Assembly (NCBI GenBank): GCA_964405325.1 | Contig: CAYONM010000011.1 | Span: forward strand, 1 to 36,944 | Length of the DNA: 36,944 nt | Source: CAYONM01 sp964405325 | GTDB lineage: Bacteria; Planctomycetota; UBA11346 | Direction of reading: 5' to 3' | In this document: one piece after another, positions 1-8,434 of the stretch | Layout of the letters: the number at the start of each line of letters is the position of its first letter | How positions within the stretch are numbered: position 1 is the first letter of the stretch | Position numbers and translations under genes: made by a program | Notes under the pieces: model-generated | What the model was told of the DNA's origin: nothing | Databases searched by the model: none | The model's input: the letters and a program-made list of their open reading frames with translations, nothing else

Positions 1-68
1 GATAAGCAACGCAGAAGGGCGGCAAAAGATCAAGTGAGACGCTACCTTTATTTACTGACGGGCCCTTA
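1..68 (+). repeat. MITE-like repeat family 1, copy 1 (cut by window edge)
   Basis: These 68 bases match the right-hand part of the complete copy at 8271-8432 (which begins its matching stretch at 8364) almost base for base. They end in the same terminal sequence, GACGGGCCCTTA. The left part lies outside the window. This copy sits about 110 bases past the stop codon of the convergent lipoprotein gene. Confidence 0.85.
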
Positions 69-181
69 GGCCAACAGAAGCCAAACCGGCCGCCGGCTGG
101 ATATTCAATCCTATTGGTCGGCTCCCGGTTTTCGCGACGATTCTCATGAAGGATCCGGGCTAGGACCCCAGAAGCTCACGC

Positions 182-2509
182 CTACCGGAAATCCAAGCGC
201 CCATCATCCCGGACCCGTAGCTCCGCCTTGCGCCACAGGTCGATATCCCGTCCCAAACGCTGCTGCACCGCAGACGCGGCGGCGCCGTACAGACTCTCCA
301 CCACCATCGCCTTGTGATAATCGCTGCCGGCACCCCATAATTCGTCCTGCAGGCCCTCCAGCAATTGCTGCCGCTGATGGATGCCCTCGCCATCGAGCAA
401 CACGCCATCGGTGTCGGTAAAATCCGACAACTGGCGGTATTGCTGCATCATGGTCTGGGTCATGGCGGCATCGGGAATGATGCTACGGCTGACCTCTTCG
501 CCCAAGGTACCTGCCAGTTGCTGACGCAAAGCGGCACCCAGATTGTCCTCGTTGACATATTCGTCGGTCACCGCAAACACCAAATAGGTCTGCGCGGTGA
601 ATAGATTTTCCGGCACAAAATTATTCCGCGGATTCTCCATGTCGCGGCGATGATACAGCAGACTGTCCTCGGGATTGTAGATCAGATCAGCATCGGTATA
701 GCGACGGGTCGATGCCTCGATCTCGTATTCCTCGCGATAGCGGTTCTCCCGCTTCAATAAAATGTAATGCCCGGTTTCTGCAATCAACATATCGACATCG
801 GCCTTGCCGGCCCCCTCCAAGGCAGGGAAGGTGAATTGAAACTCCAACTCCTTGGCATCCTTGTCGACATTATTGAGAATACCGCGGAAGAACGCCGACA
901 CGAATGGCGAGGCCGCCGCCAAACCTGGCGAAAACTTGCTCAAAGAGCCCACCGCCATGTCCAGGCCGGCACCTAGACCGTCCTTGTTGATATTCGACAG
1001 ACGGACCACGCTCAACTTGATATTCAAAAACTCACCGTGATACACCGCCGGCCCATACACCAATCGATCACGAACATTCACCAGATGTCCCGGTGAATAA
1101 TTCCGCTCCAACACCACCGGTGCCACTGGCGCGCCCTGTTTGCGCACGGTCTTGCCGCTTTCCACTTCGCAAGTCACCAATACCGAGGCGCCGCGTTCAC
1201 CTGGTGGTCTGTCCGTATCGCCAGTGTCGAGATAGCGGATGAACAGACGTTTCAGCAGCACCGTCAGCCGGGTCGGCGGGTCATTGGGATCGGTCGGCAG
1301 CTGCAGCGCCCGGTTGGGATGCCGCGGCACCAAGCGGTCGTAGCGACGCGCCAAGACTTCCACCGACACCTTCTGCTCCACAAAGGGCTCGGCAAGAATC
1401 GCCAGGTCACGTCCGAGATCCGTCACCAGGCTGCCGATCAGCTGCTCCGCACTGCGCACGTTGGTCTGGATGGCACCGATGCCGTCCTTGTACCGGACCG
1501 CATCCACGATCTGGATCTGGAAGGGTGGCGCATTGTCCGATTCCACTTCGTGCGGCTGTCGCTGATACACCGGCAAATACGGCCACTGCAGATCCAGGCC
1601 GCGTTTGATCACCAGACAGCCCTCGTTGATACGCCGCAGCATTCGCACCAGGGTCTGATAGCTCTTTTTCCGTCGGGTGCTGATCGCCTGCTGGTCGGCA
1701 TCACCAACGGGTATGTGCGTGTCTATCAAGATGGCCAGAGCGTCATCGGCAAACTGTTTGAATGGCGAATCCTGCCAATGTGCATCATCCAACACGAAGG
1801 GCTGTCGGCCGGGTCTGGACGGCGGCCACCGATCCTCAGCCTGATGACCCTTGGCCAGATCGAACTTGCCCTGGCTGATCTCCAGACTCGTCAATGGTTG
1901 TCCGCCCAGATAAAGGAACAGGGGATATTTTAAGGTCAGGCCTGGACGCTGATCCGGCCACTGGATCCACTCTCCCTGATCATCGTAGACGTCATTCAGA
2001 ATGCCGGACAGTTCACGACGCAGATCGCTCAGGAAGCGACGGGTATGCACCAGACCGTAGATGGCGCGCGACAGCCGGCGCTCCCAGGCCCAGAGCTGAC
2101 CCTGATTCTCGCCCACCGACTGACGCACCGACTGCGCCAACAACAACGACTCCGCAGCTACACCCTGCAAGGCTTTGGCGGTCGGGCTGTTTCCCTTGTC
2201 CTGCACCTCCAACAGGCGGTAGGAGCGCAGGCTCTCCTCATGCAATCGCTCGGCTTCGCGCAGTAACACCAGCGGCCCCACCACGCCGAGACCGGAGAAG
2301 ACATCGAATAGACGATTGGCGTTCTCACTGGCCGGATAGCCCAGACCACGCAGGGCATAGATGGTATTGCTGCGATCGGAACCAATCACCGCTTCCTGCG
2401 GCACCGCTTTATAGGCATACACCTCACCCAGCCGACGCGACTCGCGCTCGCGACAAGAGCTCACCAACAGCGCCAGGCCGAGAACAAGAACTGGCAGAGC
2501 CAACCCCAT
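182..2509 (-). CDS. Large predicted lipoprotein of unknown function, CIS-linked
   Basis: This gene encodes 775 residues. The chosen start gives a typical lipoprotein signal: a hydrophobic stretch ending in a lipobox (LVSSC, Cys19), so the mature protein should be lipid-anchored. The reading frame stays open upstream to 2905, but that extension is translated from palindromic repeat DNA and is unlikely to be coding. I recognise no family. The mature part looks globular and mixed alpha/beta, with an Arg-rich helical segment (about residues 100-200) and no further membrane helices. It is transcribed divergently from the CIS operon, about 0.56 kb away, which suggests but does not prove a role in anchoring or docking the apparatus to an envelope membrane. 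The coding call is strong because of length and codon use; the function is unknown. Confidence 0.8.
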   Translation of the reverse strand: MGLALPVLVLGLALLVSSCRERESRRLGEVYAYKAVPQEAVIGSDRSNTIYALRGLGYPASENANRLFDVFSGLGVVGPLVLLREAERLHEESLRSYRLLEVQDKGNSPTAKALQGVAAESLLLAQSVRQSVGENQGQLWAWERRLSRAIYGLVHTRRFLSDLRRELSGILNDVYDDQGEWIQWPDQRPGLTLKYPLFLYLGGQPLTSLEISQGKFDLAKGHQAEDRWPPSRPGRQPFVLDDAHWQDSPFKQFADDALAILIDTHIPVGDADQQAISTRRKKSYQTLVRMLRRINEGCLVIKRGLDLQWPYLPVYQRQPHEVESDNAPPFQIQIVDAVRYKDGIGAIQTNVRSAEQLIGSLVTDLGRDLAILAEPFVEQKVSVEVLARRYDRLVPRHPNRALQLPTDPNDPPTRLTVLLKRLFIRYLDTGDTDRPPGERGASVLVTCEVESGKTVRKQGAPVAPVVLERNYSPGHLVNVRDRLVYGPAVYHGEFLNIKLSVVRLSNINKDGLGAGLDMAVGSLSKFSPGLAAASPFVSAFFRGILNNVDKDAKELEFQFTFPALEGAGKADVDMLIAETGHYILLKRENRYREEYEIEASTRRYTDADLIYNPEDSLLYHRRDMENPRNNFVPENLFTAQTYLVFAVTDEYVNEDNLGAALRQQLAGTLGEEVSRSIIPDAAMTQTMMQQYRQLSDFTDTDGVLLDGEGIHQRQQLLEGLQDELWGAGSDYHKAMVVESLYGAAASAVQQRLGRDIDLWRKAELRVRDDGRLDFR

Positions 2510-2687
2510 GAGATGGCGATTAGAAGCTGGTCCCGCCAAAACTTCGAGCAGAAAAAGTTGTTTTTGCGGGCTCAGCTTCGGGGCCCGAGGGGCCTGCCCC
2601 TCGATGTAAGAGCCAAAACCGGGCGTAGTCCGATACGATCGAGGTCTTGAGCTCCGGGCGGCGCCCGGTTTGTGTGATAACTCAGGG
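2510..2687. repeat. Palindrome-rich intergenic segment
   Basis: This is non-coding sequence between the lipoprotein start and repeat family 2. It holds two perfect 7-bp-arm inverted repeats: CGAGGGG/CCCCTCG at 2586-2603, and CCGGGCG/CGCCCGG at 2654-2668. They resemble bacterial interspersed palindromic repeats. They lie in the 5' leader region of the lipoprotein gene and could affect its mRNA. Confidence 0.5.
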
Positions 2688-2851
2688 TTTGCCCTGGCGA
2701 GTGCACCCAAACGCCAACCCGATCGACCGATGGCCAGTTTTGGGCGCAAAATACGCGAAGCGCCGCCCAAAATCCTTGCGAAGCAAGCGAGGCCGGACCG
2801 AGGCCGAAGGGTGATGCGACGGACGACGCGAGTGGGCAACGCCCCCTTTGA
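2688..2851 (-). repeat. Hairpin-rich repeat family 2, copy A
   Basis: Read on the minus strand, this segment aligns with 6665-6827 over its length. Shared landmarks are an AGGGGGCG-type start, the block CGTCGxxCGTCGCA, a central hairpin around GCTTGCTTCGCAAG, a larger stem (TTTTGGGCG...CGCCCAAAA) and the end block CTCGCCAGGGCAAA. No terminal transposon signature or coding capacity is apparent. Confidence 0.7.
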
Positions 2852-2999
2852 ATGAAGACCGCGGGACATAGCTCGATGAAAATAGCCACATCGCAGGCAG
2901 CGCAACTGCCAACCTCGCCAGAACAGGACACGATCAGACCAGTCGGTGACACGGCAATATAGCTGTCATACTGCGAAACATCTGCTGTGCGAAGATCGC

Positions 3000-3017
3000 C
3001 TGTCAAATTCTTGACAG
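3000..3017. promoter_or_regulatory. Candidate operator/promoter of the CIS operon
   Basis: A perfect 7-bp inverted repeat (CTGTCAA-ATTC-TTGACAG) lies 57 bases upstream of the first CIS-operon start codon. Its right arm is a consensus -35 hexamer (TTGACA, 3011-3016). A weak -10 (TACGCT, 3032-3037) follows at 15 bp, which is short. It could be a repressor site overlapping the promoter. Only the palindrome is certain; its role is inferred. Confidence 0.35.
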
Positions 3018-3073
3018 CCAGGTGGTCGTTCTACGCTCAGTCGAGTCCCGCTGTCATCGGGTCCGGTGGAGCC

Positions 3074-3739
3074 ATGCCAGAAAGCACTCTGCAAAATACG
3101 GTTTCGCAACAGATCGAAACCCATATAGATCGTCTCGCAGGTGCTTGCGAGGCGAAATGGAGCTACGGCGTCGCCGAGGGCGCCAAACGCAGCCGTCATC
3201 TGTTCTGGTATCATCTCGGCGCAAGCCGCCCGCAACTGAGTGATCACCAGCAACATGCCCTGTTCCGGTTTCTGGTCACCGTGCGCAGCCGACAACAAGG
3301 CCAACAACTTAATTTATTCAACACGCTCTTATTCACTCTTTTACGAGATAGCGACTTGCACGTGGACAGCAATGTACCTTTACCACTCTGGCACGGCTTG
3401 GGACTGCCACCCGAGGCAGCCTTGTTGGTCGAGATTCCGATCAGTATCCCACTGCCAGCCTCACAGGCACCGCCAGTCACCCAAGCACCGGAACTGTGCA
3501 CTGGCAGCAAAAGCGACCTGCACGGCATCTTGCAAGGGGCCAACCACACGCCCCTGGCCGGCGAGTACCTGTTCATTAACGGCCGACGACGTGCGGCACG
3601 CACCGACCATGCTGGCCGTTTTCGTATCGAAAGCGTACCAGCCGATCCGCACCGGCCCATCCACCTGCGGGTCCGCAACCATGAACTCACCACCTATTGG
3701 GGTGCCGACACCGTCACCTTACGGCTCGAGGAGGACTGA
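3074..3739 (+). CDS. CIS-operon first gene; possible tail-terminator/cap protein with C-terminal carboxypeptidase-regulatory-like fold
   Basis: This gene encodes 221 residues. The start chosen has GGTGGA just upstream; the frame is open further upstream to 2987 without a better signal. Residues 1-130 are mostly helical and end in a strand-like segment (LLVEIPISI). The last 80 residues resemble a small carboxypeptidase-regulatory or Ig-like beta-sandwich (pattern G-x-Y-L-F-I-N-G-R, then T-D-H-A-G-R-F-R). In many extracellular CIS loci, the gene before the sheath encodes the DUF4255/Pvc16-type terminator, sometimes with such a C-terminal domain. Position and architecture fit, but I see no clear DUF4255 sequence match. 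It ends 3 bases before the sheath start, so the two are surely co-transcribed. Confidence 0.7.
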   Translation: MPESTLQNTVSQQIETHIDRLAGACEAKWSYGVAEGAKRSRHLFWYHLGASRPQLSDHQQHALFRFLVTVRSRQQGQQLNLFNTLLFTLLRDSDLHVDSNVPLPLWHGLGLPPEAALLVEIPISIPLPASQAPPVTQAPELCTGSKSDLHGILQGANHTPLAGEYLFINGRRRAARTDHAGRFRIESVPADPHRPIHLRVRNHELTTYWGADTVTLRLEED

Positions 3740-3742
3740 CCC

Positions 3743-4924
3743 ATGCCCAATTATCTCACCCCCGGGGTCTACGTGGAGGAGGTCGCCTCCGGCGCTCGGC
3801 CCATTGAGGCTGTCGGCACCAGCACCGCCGGTTTCGTCGGCTGCGCCCCCAAATCCGATGCCCTGCTGAACAAAGCCCAGGCCATCAACAACTGGGCCGA
3901 ATTCACCAAGCATTTCTGCCCGGAAGAAAACCCCGACGCCACGCCGCTGGCCTGCGCCGTGTTCGGCTTCTTCCAGAACGGCGGCAGTCGCTGCTACGTG
4001 GTGAACGTCGGCACGGATGCCCCCATCACCGGTGGCAGCGGCGCCCAGCGACACGGCCTGCGCGCCCTGGAGCCCATCGACGATATCGCCATCGTCGCCG
4101 CCCCCGGTTACACCACGCCCATGGCCTACGAAAGCCTGATCAGCCACTGTGAAGCCATGGGCGACCGCGTCGCCGTGCTGGATGCGGCCGCGCAAGTGGT
4201 GGATGTGGAACAGCTGACGCGCGTTGCCACTCCCGCTCAGGACGAGGAGGACGGCAACCCGGCCCTGCGACCGCGGGTTTCCGACAACGGCTTCGGCGCC
4301 TGCTATTTCCCCTGGCTGCTGATCCGCAACCCCTTCAAACCAGCGGAATTGATCCAAGCCCCACCCGCTGGCCATCTCGCTGGCGTCTGGGCTCAAACCG
4401 ATGCCACCCGTGGCGTGCACAAGGCACCAGCCAACTGCGCCATTCGCGGCGCGCTGGATCTGACCCAGGTGATCACCGACGCCGAGCAGGGGCTGCTCAA
4501 CAGCAATGGCGTCAATGCGATTCGCCTGTTCCCCGTCGAAGGCATCCGGGTCTGGGGTGCGCGTACCATTGCCCCGGCCGCCAGCGAATGGCGCTATCTG
4601 AATGTCCGCCGTCTGTTCAACATGATCGAGGAATCCATCGCCAAGAGTACCCGCTGGGTGGTCTTCGAACCCAACGATGAATCCTTGTGGAAAAGCATCA
4701 CCCGCGACGTCAGCGCTTTTCTGAAACTGATCTGGCGCGACGGCGCGCTGCAGGGCAGCACCCCGGAGCAGGCTTTCTACGTCAAATGCGACAACGAAAC
4801 CAATCCGCAAGAGGTTATCGACGCCGGCCGGGTGGTGATCGAAATCGGCATCGCACCCGTAAAACCCGCCGAGTTCGTCATCTTCCGCATCGGCCAATAC
4901 GATGGCGGCGCCGATCGTAGCTAA
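3743..4924 (+). CDS. Contractile tail sheath protein
   Basis: This 393-residue protein belongs to the phage/CIS tail sheath family. It has the hallmark N-terminus (PNYLTPGVYVEEV, then a segment on testing 'GTSTAGFVG') and the conserved C-terminal domain. The latter includes RRLFNMIEESI, a FEPNDESLW motif, and the late G-x-x-P-x-x-AFYVKCD and P-A-E-F-V-I-F-R-I segments that form the extended-arm strands. The sheath surrounds the inner tube and contracts to drive it through a target membrane. At 393 residues it is a compact sheath, like those of CIS rather than T4. There is only one sheath gene here, whereas some eCIS carry several. The stop codon TAA is also the first three bases of a repeat element. 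Confidence 0.96.
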   Translation: MPNYLTPGVYVEEVASGARPIEAVGTSTAGFVGCAPKSDALLNKAQAINNWAEFTKHFCPEENPDATPLACAVFGFFQNGGSRCYVVNVGTDAPITGGSGAQRHGLRALEPIDDIAIVAAPGYTTPMAYESLISHCEAMGDRVAVLDAAAQVVDVEQLTRVATPAQDEEDGNPALRPRVSDNGFGACYFPWLLIRNPFKPAELIQAPPAGHLAGVWAQTDATRGVHKAPANCAIRGALDLTQVITDAEQGLLNSNGVNAIRLFPVEGIRVWGARTIAPAASEWRYLNVRRLFNMIEESIAKSTRWVVFEPNDESLWKSITRDVSAFLKLIWRDGALQGSTPEQAFYVKCDNETNPQEVIDAGRVVIEIGIAPVKPAEFVIFRIGQYDGGADRS

Positions 4925-5083
4925 GGGCCCGTCAATAAATAAAGGTAGCGTCTCACTTGATCTTTTGCCGCCCTTCTGCGTTGCTTATCGCTTACATATA
5001 CTCGATATGCTCGCTCTTCGCGCCTTGAAGGATCGACACAATCTCTGCGCGATCTGCCACCTTTATTTCTTTCCGCACCCTAA
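4922..5083 (-). repeat. MITE-like repeat family 1, copy 2, complete (162 bp)
   Basis: The reverse complement of this segment matches 8271-8432 with only a handful of differences near the left end and last bases. The ends are imperfect inverted repeats (GGGTGCGGAAAGAAATAAAG against GGGCCCGTCAATAAATAAAG). TAA flanks both sides directly. The left TAA is the sheath stop codon. There is no coding capacity for a transposase, so it would have to move in trans. It separates sheath from tube. Confidence 0.85.
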
Positions 5084-5132
5084 GTCCGCCCGTTGAGAAT
5101 CCCATCATCCGCTCTGACAGAAGGAAACCGCC

Positions 5133-5567
5133 ATGCCTGGCAGCCGGGTCGATCCCTATCTCGCCTATGATTTCAAACTCGACATCAATGGTGTCACCGA
5201 AGGCCACTTCACCGAGTGCGTCGGCATCGGCATCGATATCGACACCATCGCCTACCGCGAGGCCGGTCCCGGCCAAGTGGTTCGACAGTTGCCAGGCCAG
5301 GTGACTTATCAACCGGTCACCCTGCGCTATGGCCTGACCAACGCAGGCACGCTCTGGCAGTGGCTGCTGACCGCAGTGGACGGCAAGGTGGAACGGAAAA
5401 ACGTCTCCATCATCCAACTGGCGCCGGACAACACCACCGAGGTGCTGCGCTGGAATCTGGAGGAAGCCTGGCCCAGCACCTGGCGCGCACCGCAGCTGAA
5501 CGCCCTGGCTCGGGAAACTGCCATCGAAAGCCTGACCCTGGTCTACGAAAATCTCAGCCGCGCGTGA
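5133..5567 (+). CDS. Tail tube protein (T4 gp19-like)
   Basis: This 144-residue protein has the gp19/Hcp-like tube-protein pattern. It starts MPGSRVDPYLAYDFKLDINGV and continues GHFTECVGIGIDID; a long beta-hairpin insertion follows (R-E-A-G-P-G...V-R-Q-L-P-G), and then VTLRYGLT and LWQWL. It ends with the strand pattern ETAIESLTLVYENL. Hexameric rings of this protein stack into the inner tube that the sheath propels. The length is normal for a CIS tube protein. The RBS (AGAAGGAA) lies about 8 bases before the ATG. Only one tube gene is present, whereas Afp/Pvc-type loci usually have two or more. Confidence 0.95.
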   Translation: MPGSRVDPYLAYDFKLDINGVTEGHFTECVGIGIDIDTIAYREAGPGQVVRQLPGQVTYQPVTLRYGLTNAGTLWQWLLTAVDGKVERKNVSIIQLAPDNTTEVLRWNLEEAWPSTWRAPQLNALARETAIESLTLVYENLSRA

Positions 5568-5575
5568 ATGCACCG

Positions 5576-5740
5576 ATGACAACGGCTTTGTATTTTACAC
5601 CGAGTTACACCGAAGAGCCACAGCGGTCACTGAGTCGATTCCTGATTGCTCTGATCGGCACAGCAACGCCGGCTTCACCACCGCCATGTCTTGTTTTTCT
5701 CGGCGCTTCTATGCGTTTTCTCCTACGAGCGAGCCATTGA
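5576..5740 (+). other. Gap between tube and next gene; 54-codon ORF of doubtful status
   Basis: The 186 bases between the tube stop and the next start contain a 54-codon ORF with no good RBS. Its first half (about 5595-5640) is a degenerate run of ACCGAG/ACCGAAGAG/CCACAG units, like those at 8484-8530. Its second half has short motifs reminiscent of repeat family 2. It is more likely degenerate repeat DNA or a gene remnant than a functional gene. Confidence 0.25.
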
Positions 5741-5753
5741 TGGAAACGGACCG

Positions 5754-5975
5754 ATGACCATCCCCGAACACTGGCAAGCCGATTGCAACCGTCTGTACGG
5801 CGAGAATCAGGCACCGGACTCATGGCGCGATCAGGTGTCGGCACAGCCGACACCGCCGGTGGTCAATCCCTGGCCAACGCTGCCGCCAACACCAACGGTC
5901 GCGGTCGAACAAGTCCTGCGTGATGATGACGCCCGCGCTCGGGCCGAACAACGGGGGCCGACGTGGAGCGCATAG
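5754..5975 (+). CDS. Small CIS-operon protein (positional Afp6 counterpart)
   Basis: This gene encodes 73 residues, Trp- and Pro-rich in the middle (PTPPVVNPWPTLPPTPT), with a charged C-terminal helix (DDDARARAEQR). It overlaps the following LysM-like gene by 13 bases, which supports translation. In Afp/Pvc-type CIS loci, a small protein of similar size lies between the tube and the LysM-containing gp53-like protein, so the position matches. I do not see a convincing sequence signature of that family. Alternatively it could be a truncated remnant; the frame and overlap argue for a real gene. Confidence 0.55.
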   Translation: MTIPEHWQADCNRLYGENQAPDSWRDQVSAQPTPPVVNPWPTLPPTPTVAVEQVLRDDDARARAEQRGPTWSA

Positions 5976-6649
5976 CCTTCCTGATCGAAGCAACCGGAGA
6001 GTGGGTTCGTTGCCTGCTCAACCCCGAAGACCTAGCCCTGACCCGCCAGGCCGGCGTGCACGAATTACGCCGGAACGGTCGTCCGGTCGCCGGGCCGAGT
6101 CGACGCGAGGATCCACTGGTGCGGACCGGCGGCGGCCGCACCACCGTCGACCTGCGTTTGCTCTTCGATGTCAGCATCAGCCGCCAGCGCGTGCCGGACG
6201 ACGACGTCCGCCGCCTGACCGCCCCGCTTTTAGCCCTGACTGAACCGACCGGCGGCCACGCAGCGCCAGTGGTCCGTCTGATCTGGGGCAAACACTGGAA
6301 TGTGCCTGGCCTGGTTCTGGCCATGGCCGAGCGCTACGAAGCCTTTACCGAATCCGGCGTACCGCGCCGGAGTTTTGTCAGCTTGCGCTTCGCCCGTCTG
6401 GATGAATCCGACACCAGCGCCACACCGCCGGCACCACGCAGCATTGCCATGGACGCCGTCGGCCCGAACCCCAGTCGCAACACCAACGCCAATCCCGGAC
6501 GTGTCTACCTGAGTGCCTCCAGCGGCCGCATCGACCAACTCGCTGCCAGTCACCTGGGCGACACCAACGCCTGGCGTCAGTTGGCTGATGCCAACCAACT
6601 TGACGATCCTGCCGACCTCTCCGGCCTGAAGAGCCTGCGCCTCCCATGA
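5963..6649 (+). CDS. CIS tube/baseplate connector with LysM-like C-terminus (Afp7/gp53-like)
   Basis: This gene encodes 228 residues from a GTG start. The N-terminal part (ERIAFLIEATGEWVRCLLNPEDLALTRQAG, quoted in two parts: residues 1-14 and 15-30) matches the CIS tube protein/gp53 family. In this family the N-terminal strands pair with the tube end and the C-terminus is a LysM domain. Here the LysM part is the last 50 residues: VYLSASSGRIDQLAASHLGD, then T-N-A-W-R-Q-L-A-D-A-N, then an LKSLRLP end. It joins the tube to the spike/baseplate inside the cell. The preceding gene overlaps by 13 bases. A repeat of about 165 bp separates it from the spike gene. Confidence 0.85.
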   Translation: MERIAFLIEATGEWVRCLLNPEDLALTRQAGVHELRRNGRPVAGPSRREDPLVRTGGGRTTVDLRLLFDVSISRQRVPDDDVRRLTAPLLALTEPTGGHAAPVVRLIWGKHWNVPGLVLAMAERYEAFTESGVPRRSFVSLRFARLDESDTSATPPAPRSIAMDAVGPNPSRNTNANPGRVYLSASSGRIDQLAASHLGDTNAWRQLADANQLDDPADLSGLKSLRLP

Positions 6650-6664
6650 CCCAAACCATCAGCA

Positions 6665-6827
6665 TAGGGGGTTCCGCCCCCTGGCGACGTCGGTCGCACA
6701 CCCTCTCGACCTCAGTCGTGGCGCGCTTGCGATGCAAGCGTTTTTCTGCAGCGCTACGCGTTATGATCGCCACAAAAACGCGACACTGTCGCTCGGTCTC
6801 GCGCTGGGACACGCTCGCCTGGCAAAG
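6665..6827 (+). repeat. Hairpin-rich repeat family 2, copy B
   Basis: This is the second member of the family, aligning with the reverse complement of 2688-2851. It begins AGGGGGTTCCGCCCCCT (a stem by itself) and continues with GGTCGCACACCC. It contains the palindromic GCGCTTGCGATGCAAGCG and a stem GCGTTTTT...AAAAACGC, and ends CTCGCCTGGCAAAGC. It fills the LysM-VgrG junction. Coding frames that run through it, such as an N-terminal extension of the spike gene, are not real. Confidence 0.7.
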
Positions 6828-6857
6828 CAATTATCTGCTGCCGCAGACGAGGGCGCC

Positions 6858-8273
6858 ATGACCGACACCAGCATCGCGTTCCCCGAGTGTGTCGTGACGA
6901 TCGACGGCAACGCCTTCGACGGCGAATTGCTGCAGGTGGTGGTGAACCAGGAATTGGATTGCCCGGCGCAATGCCGTATCGCCATCGTGGGCGAGCACCA
7001 ACTCCTGCCCGGCGCCAGCATCGAACTGCACCTGAACGGCCAGCTCCTGTTCCGCGGCCGGATCAGCGCTGTGCGCCGCAAAATCGGCCGTGGTCAGCCC
7101 CCCGGCGTGGAAATTCGTGCCTACGACACGCTCGATCAGTTGTCGGCCCTCGCACCGCAACGCCTGTTTACCAACCGCAGCCTGCAGGCCCTGGCCAGCG
7201 AACTACTGACCGGCAGCGGCGTACAGGTGCAGGGCGGGGCCCAGGCCAGCTTCACCCGTCTGGCGCAACATCGTCATTCGGACCTGGACCTGCTGCGTCA
7301 AGCCTGCCGGCTCTGCGGTCAGCACTTCCACCTTTTCGACAACATGCTTGCCATATTCGATATTGGCAACGGCAACGGCGAAAATCCGGTGGAACTGGAT
7401 ATAGAGTCACTGTTTAGTTGTGAAATCGAACACGACCAGCGCAGCGATTGCGGCCAGATACACACCAGCGGCTGGGACAGCGTCAGCGGCAGCCTGCTGC
7501 AGGCGCAAGCCGGCCAGGGCGCCACGCATGCCATCTCTGATCTCCCCGCCGACCATCCCAGCCGCATGCAGGCCTTGGCCCAGGGCATTCTGGCGCAGCA
7601 ACAAGCCGCCACCAGACACCTCTGTGGCTTGGCCAACGGCAATCCGAGCCTGCGCCCCGGCCGCCCGGTGCGGCTCTCCAGTGGTGAACAGGCGGTACTG
7701 GCGCAGGTCACCCATCAGCTGAACAGCGGCCAAGGCTTTACCACGCGTTTCGACTCCCTGCCCACACCGCGTGCCGCCTTCGACCGCGCTTCCATCGCCA
7801 GCTTCGCCCGGGTGTGTGCGGTCAACGATCCCGACGGTCGCGGCCGTGTGCAGGTGGAATATCCCAGTATGGGCAACCTGGTCGTCGATTGGCTGCCGGT
7901 CATCATCCCCGGCGCCGGCCCGGGCAAAGGTCTGACCGCCCTGCCCCAGGTCGACGACATCGTGGTGGTGTTATTGCCAGCCGGCGACCCCACCCAGGGC
8001 CTGGTGCTGGGCGGGGTCTACCAAGCCGGCGAAAGCCCGAACACCGGCGCCAGCTCTGGCGAAGTGCAGGCCTACAGCCTGCAGAGTCCCGGTGGTCAGC
8101 AGATCCGTTTGGAAGACGACCAGAAGCGCCTGCTGCTGACTCAGGCCGACGGCAGCACCATCTACCTTGAACCCCAGGGCATCACCATCAAAGCCATCGG
8201 CGATCTGAACATTTCAGCTCCCGGCAAAAATATCACCATCACCGCTGCCAAAGTGGACTTCAAGCAGGGCTAA
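6858..8273 (+). CDS. VgrG-like spike / phage late control D and gpV fusion
   Basis: This gene encodes 471 residues. Residues 1-300 follow the gpD/gp27-like hub fold (VTIDGNAF..., LNGQLLFRGRISAVRR, then SLQALASELLTGSGV and a SDLDLLRQACRLCGQHFHLF segment). Residues about 315-400 are the gpV/gp5 OB-fold (VNDPDGRGRVQVEYP, GKGLTALPQVDDIVVVLLPAGDP split over residues 360-385, LGGVY). The C-terminus has the repetitive strands of a beta-helical spike (ITIKAIGDLNISAPGKNITI). A trimer forms the hub and spike at the tip of the injectisome. The spike lacks an obvious effector extension. GAGGG lies upstream of the ATG. Its TAA stop is the first triplet of a repeat element. Confidence 0.93.
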   Translation: MTDTSIAFPECVVTIDGNAFDGELLQVVVNQELDCPAQCRIAIVGEHQLLPGASIELHLNGQLLFRGRISAVRRKIGRGQPPGVEIRAYDTLDQLSALAPQRLFTNRSLQALASELLTGSGVQVQGGAQASFTRLAQHRHSDLDLLRQACRLCGQHFHLFDNMLAIFDIGNGNGENPVELDIESLFSCEIEHDQRSDCGQIHTSGWDSVSGSLLQAQAGQGATHAISDLPADHPSRMQALAQGILAQQQAATRHLCGLANGNPSLRPGRPVRLSSGEQAVLAQVTHQLNSGQGFTTRFDSLPTPRAAFDRASIASFARVCAVNDPDGRGRVQVEYPSMGNLVVDWLPVIIPGAGPGKGLTALPQVDDIVVVLLPAGDPTQGLVLGGVYQAGESPNTGASSGEVQAYSLQSPGGQQIRLEDDQKRLLLTQADGSTIYLEPQGITIKAIGDLNISAPGKNITITAAKVDFKQG

Positions 8274-8432
8274 GGGTGCGGAATGAAATAAACGTTACAG
8301 ATCGCGCAGAGATTGTGTCGATCCTTCAAGGCGCGAAGAGCGAGCATATCGAGTATATGTAAGCGATAAGCAACGCAGAAGGGCGGCAAAAGATCAAGTG
8401 AGACGCTACCTTTATTTATTGACGGACCCTAA
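8271..8432 (+). repeat. MITE-like repeat family 1, copy 3, complete (162 bp)
   Basis: This is a complete element in the opposite orientation to copy 2. It is flanked by TAA on both sides (8271-8273 is the spike stop codon; 8430-8432 is the other side). The outer 25 or so bases form imperfect terminal inverted repeats. The interior (AGATCGCGCAGAGATTGTGT onward) is essentially identical among copies, which suggests recent spread or selection. There is no ORF of transposase size. Confidence 0.85.
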
Positions 8433-8434
8433 GC

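Noticed and set aside
2510..2905. N-terminal extension of the lipoprotein frame (132 extra codons)
   Set aside because: The extension is translated from palindromic repeats and repeat family 2; the lipobox start at 2509 explains the protein.
3719..4897. 392-codon frame antisense to the sheath gene
   Set aside because: It mirrors the sheath frame in GC-rich DNA, has Gly/Asp/Val-rich composition without motifs, and the sheath itself is certain.
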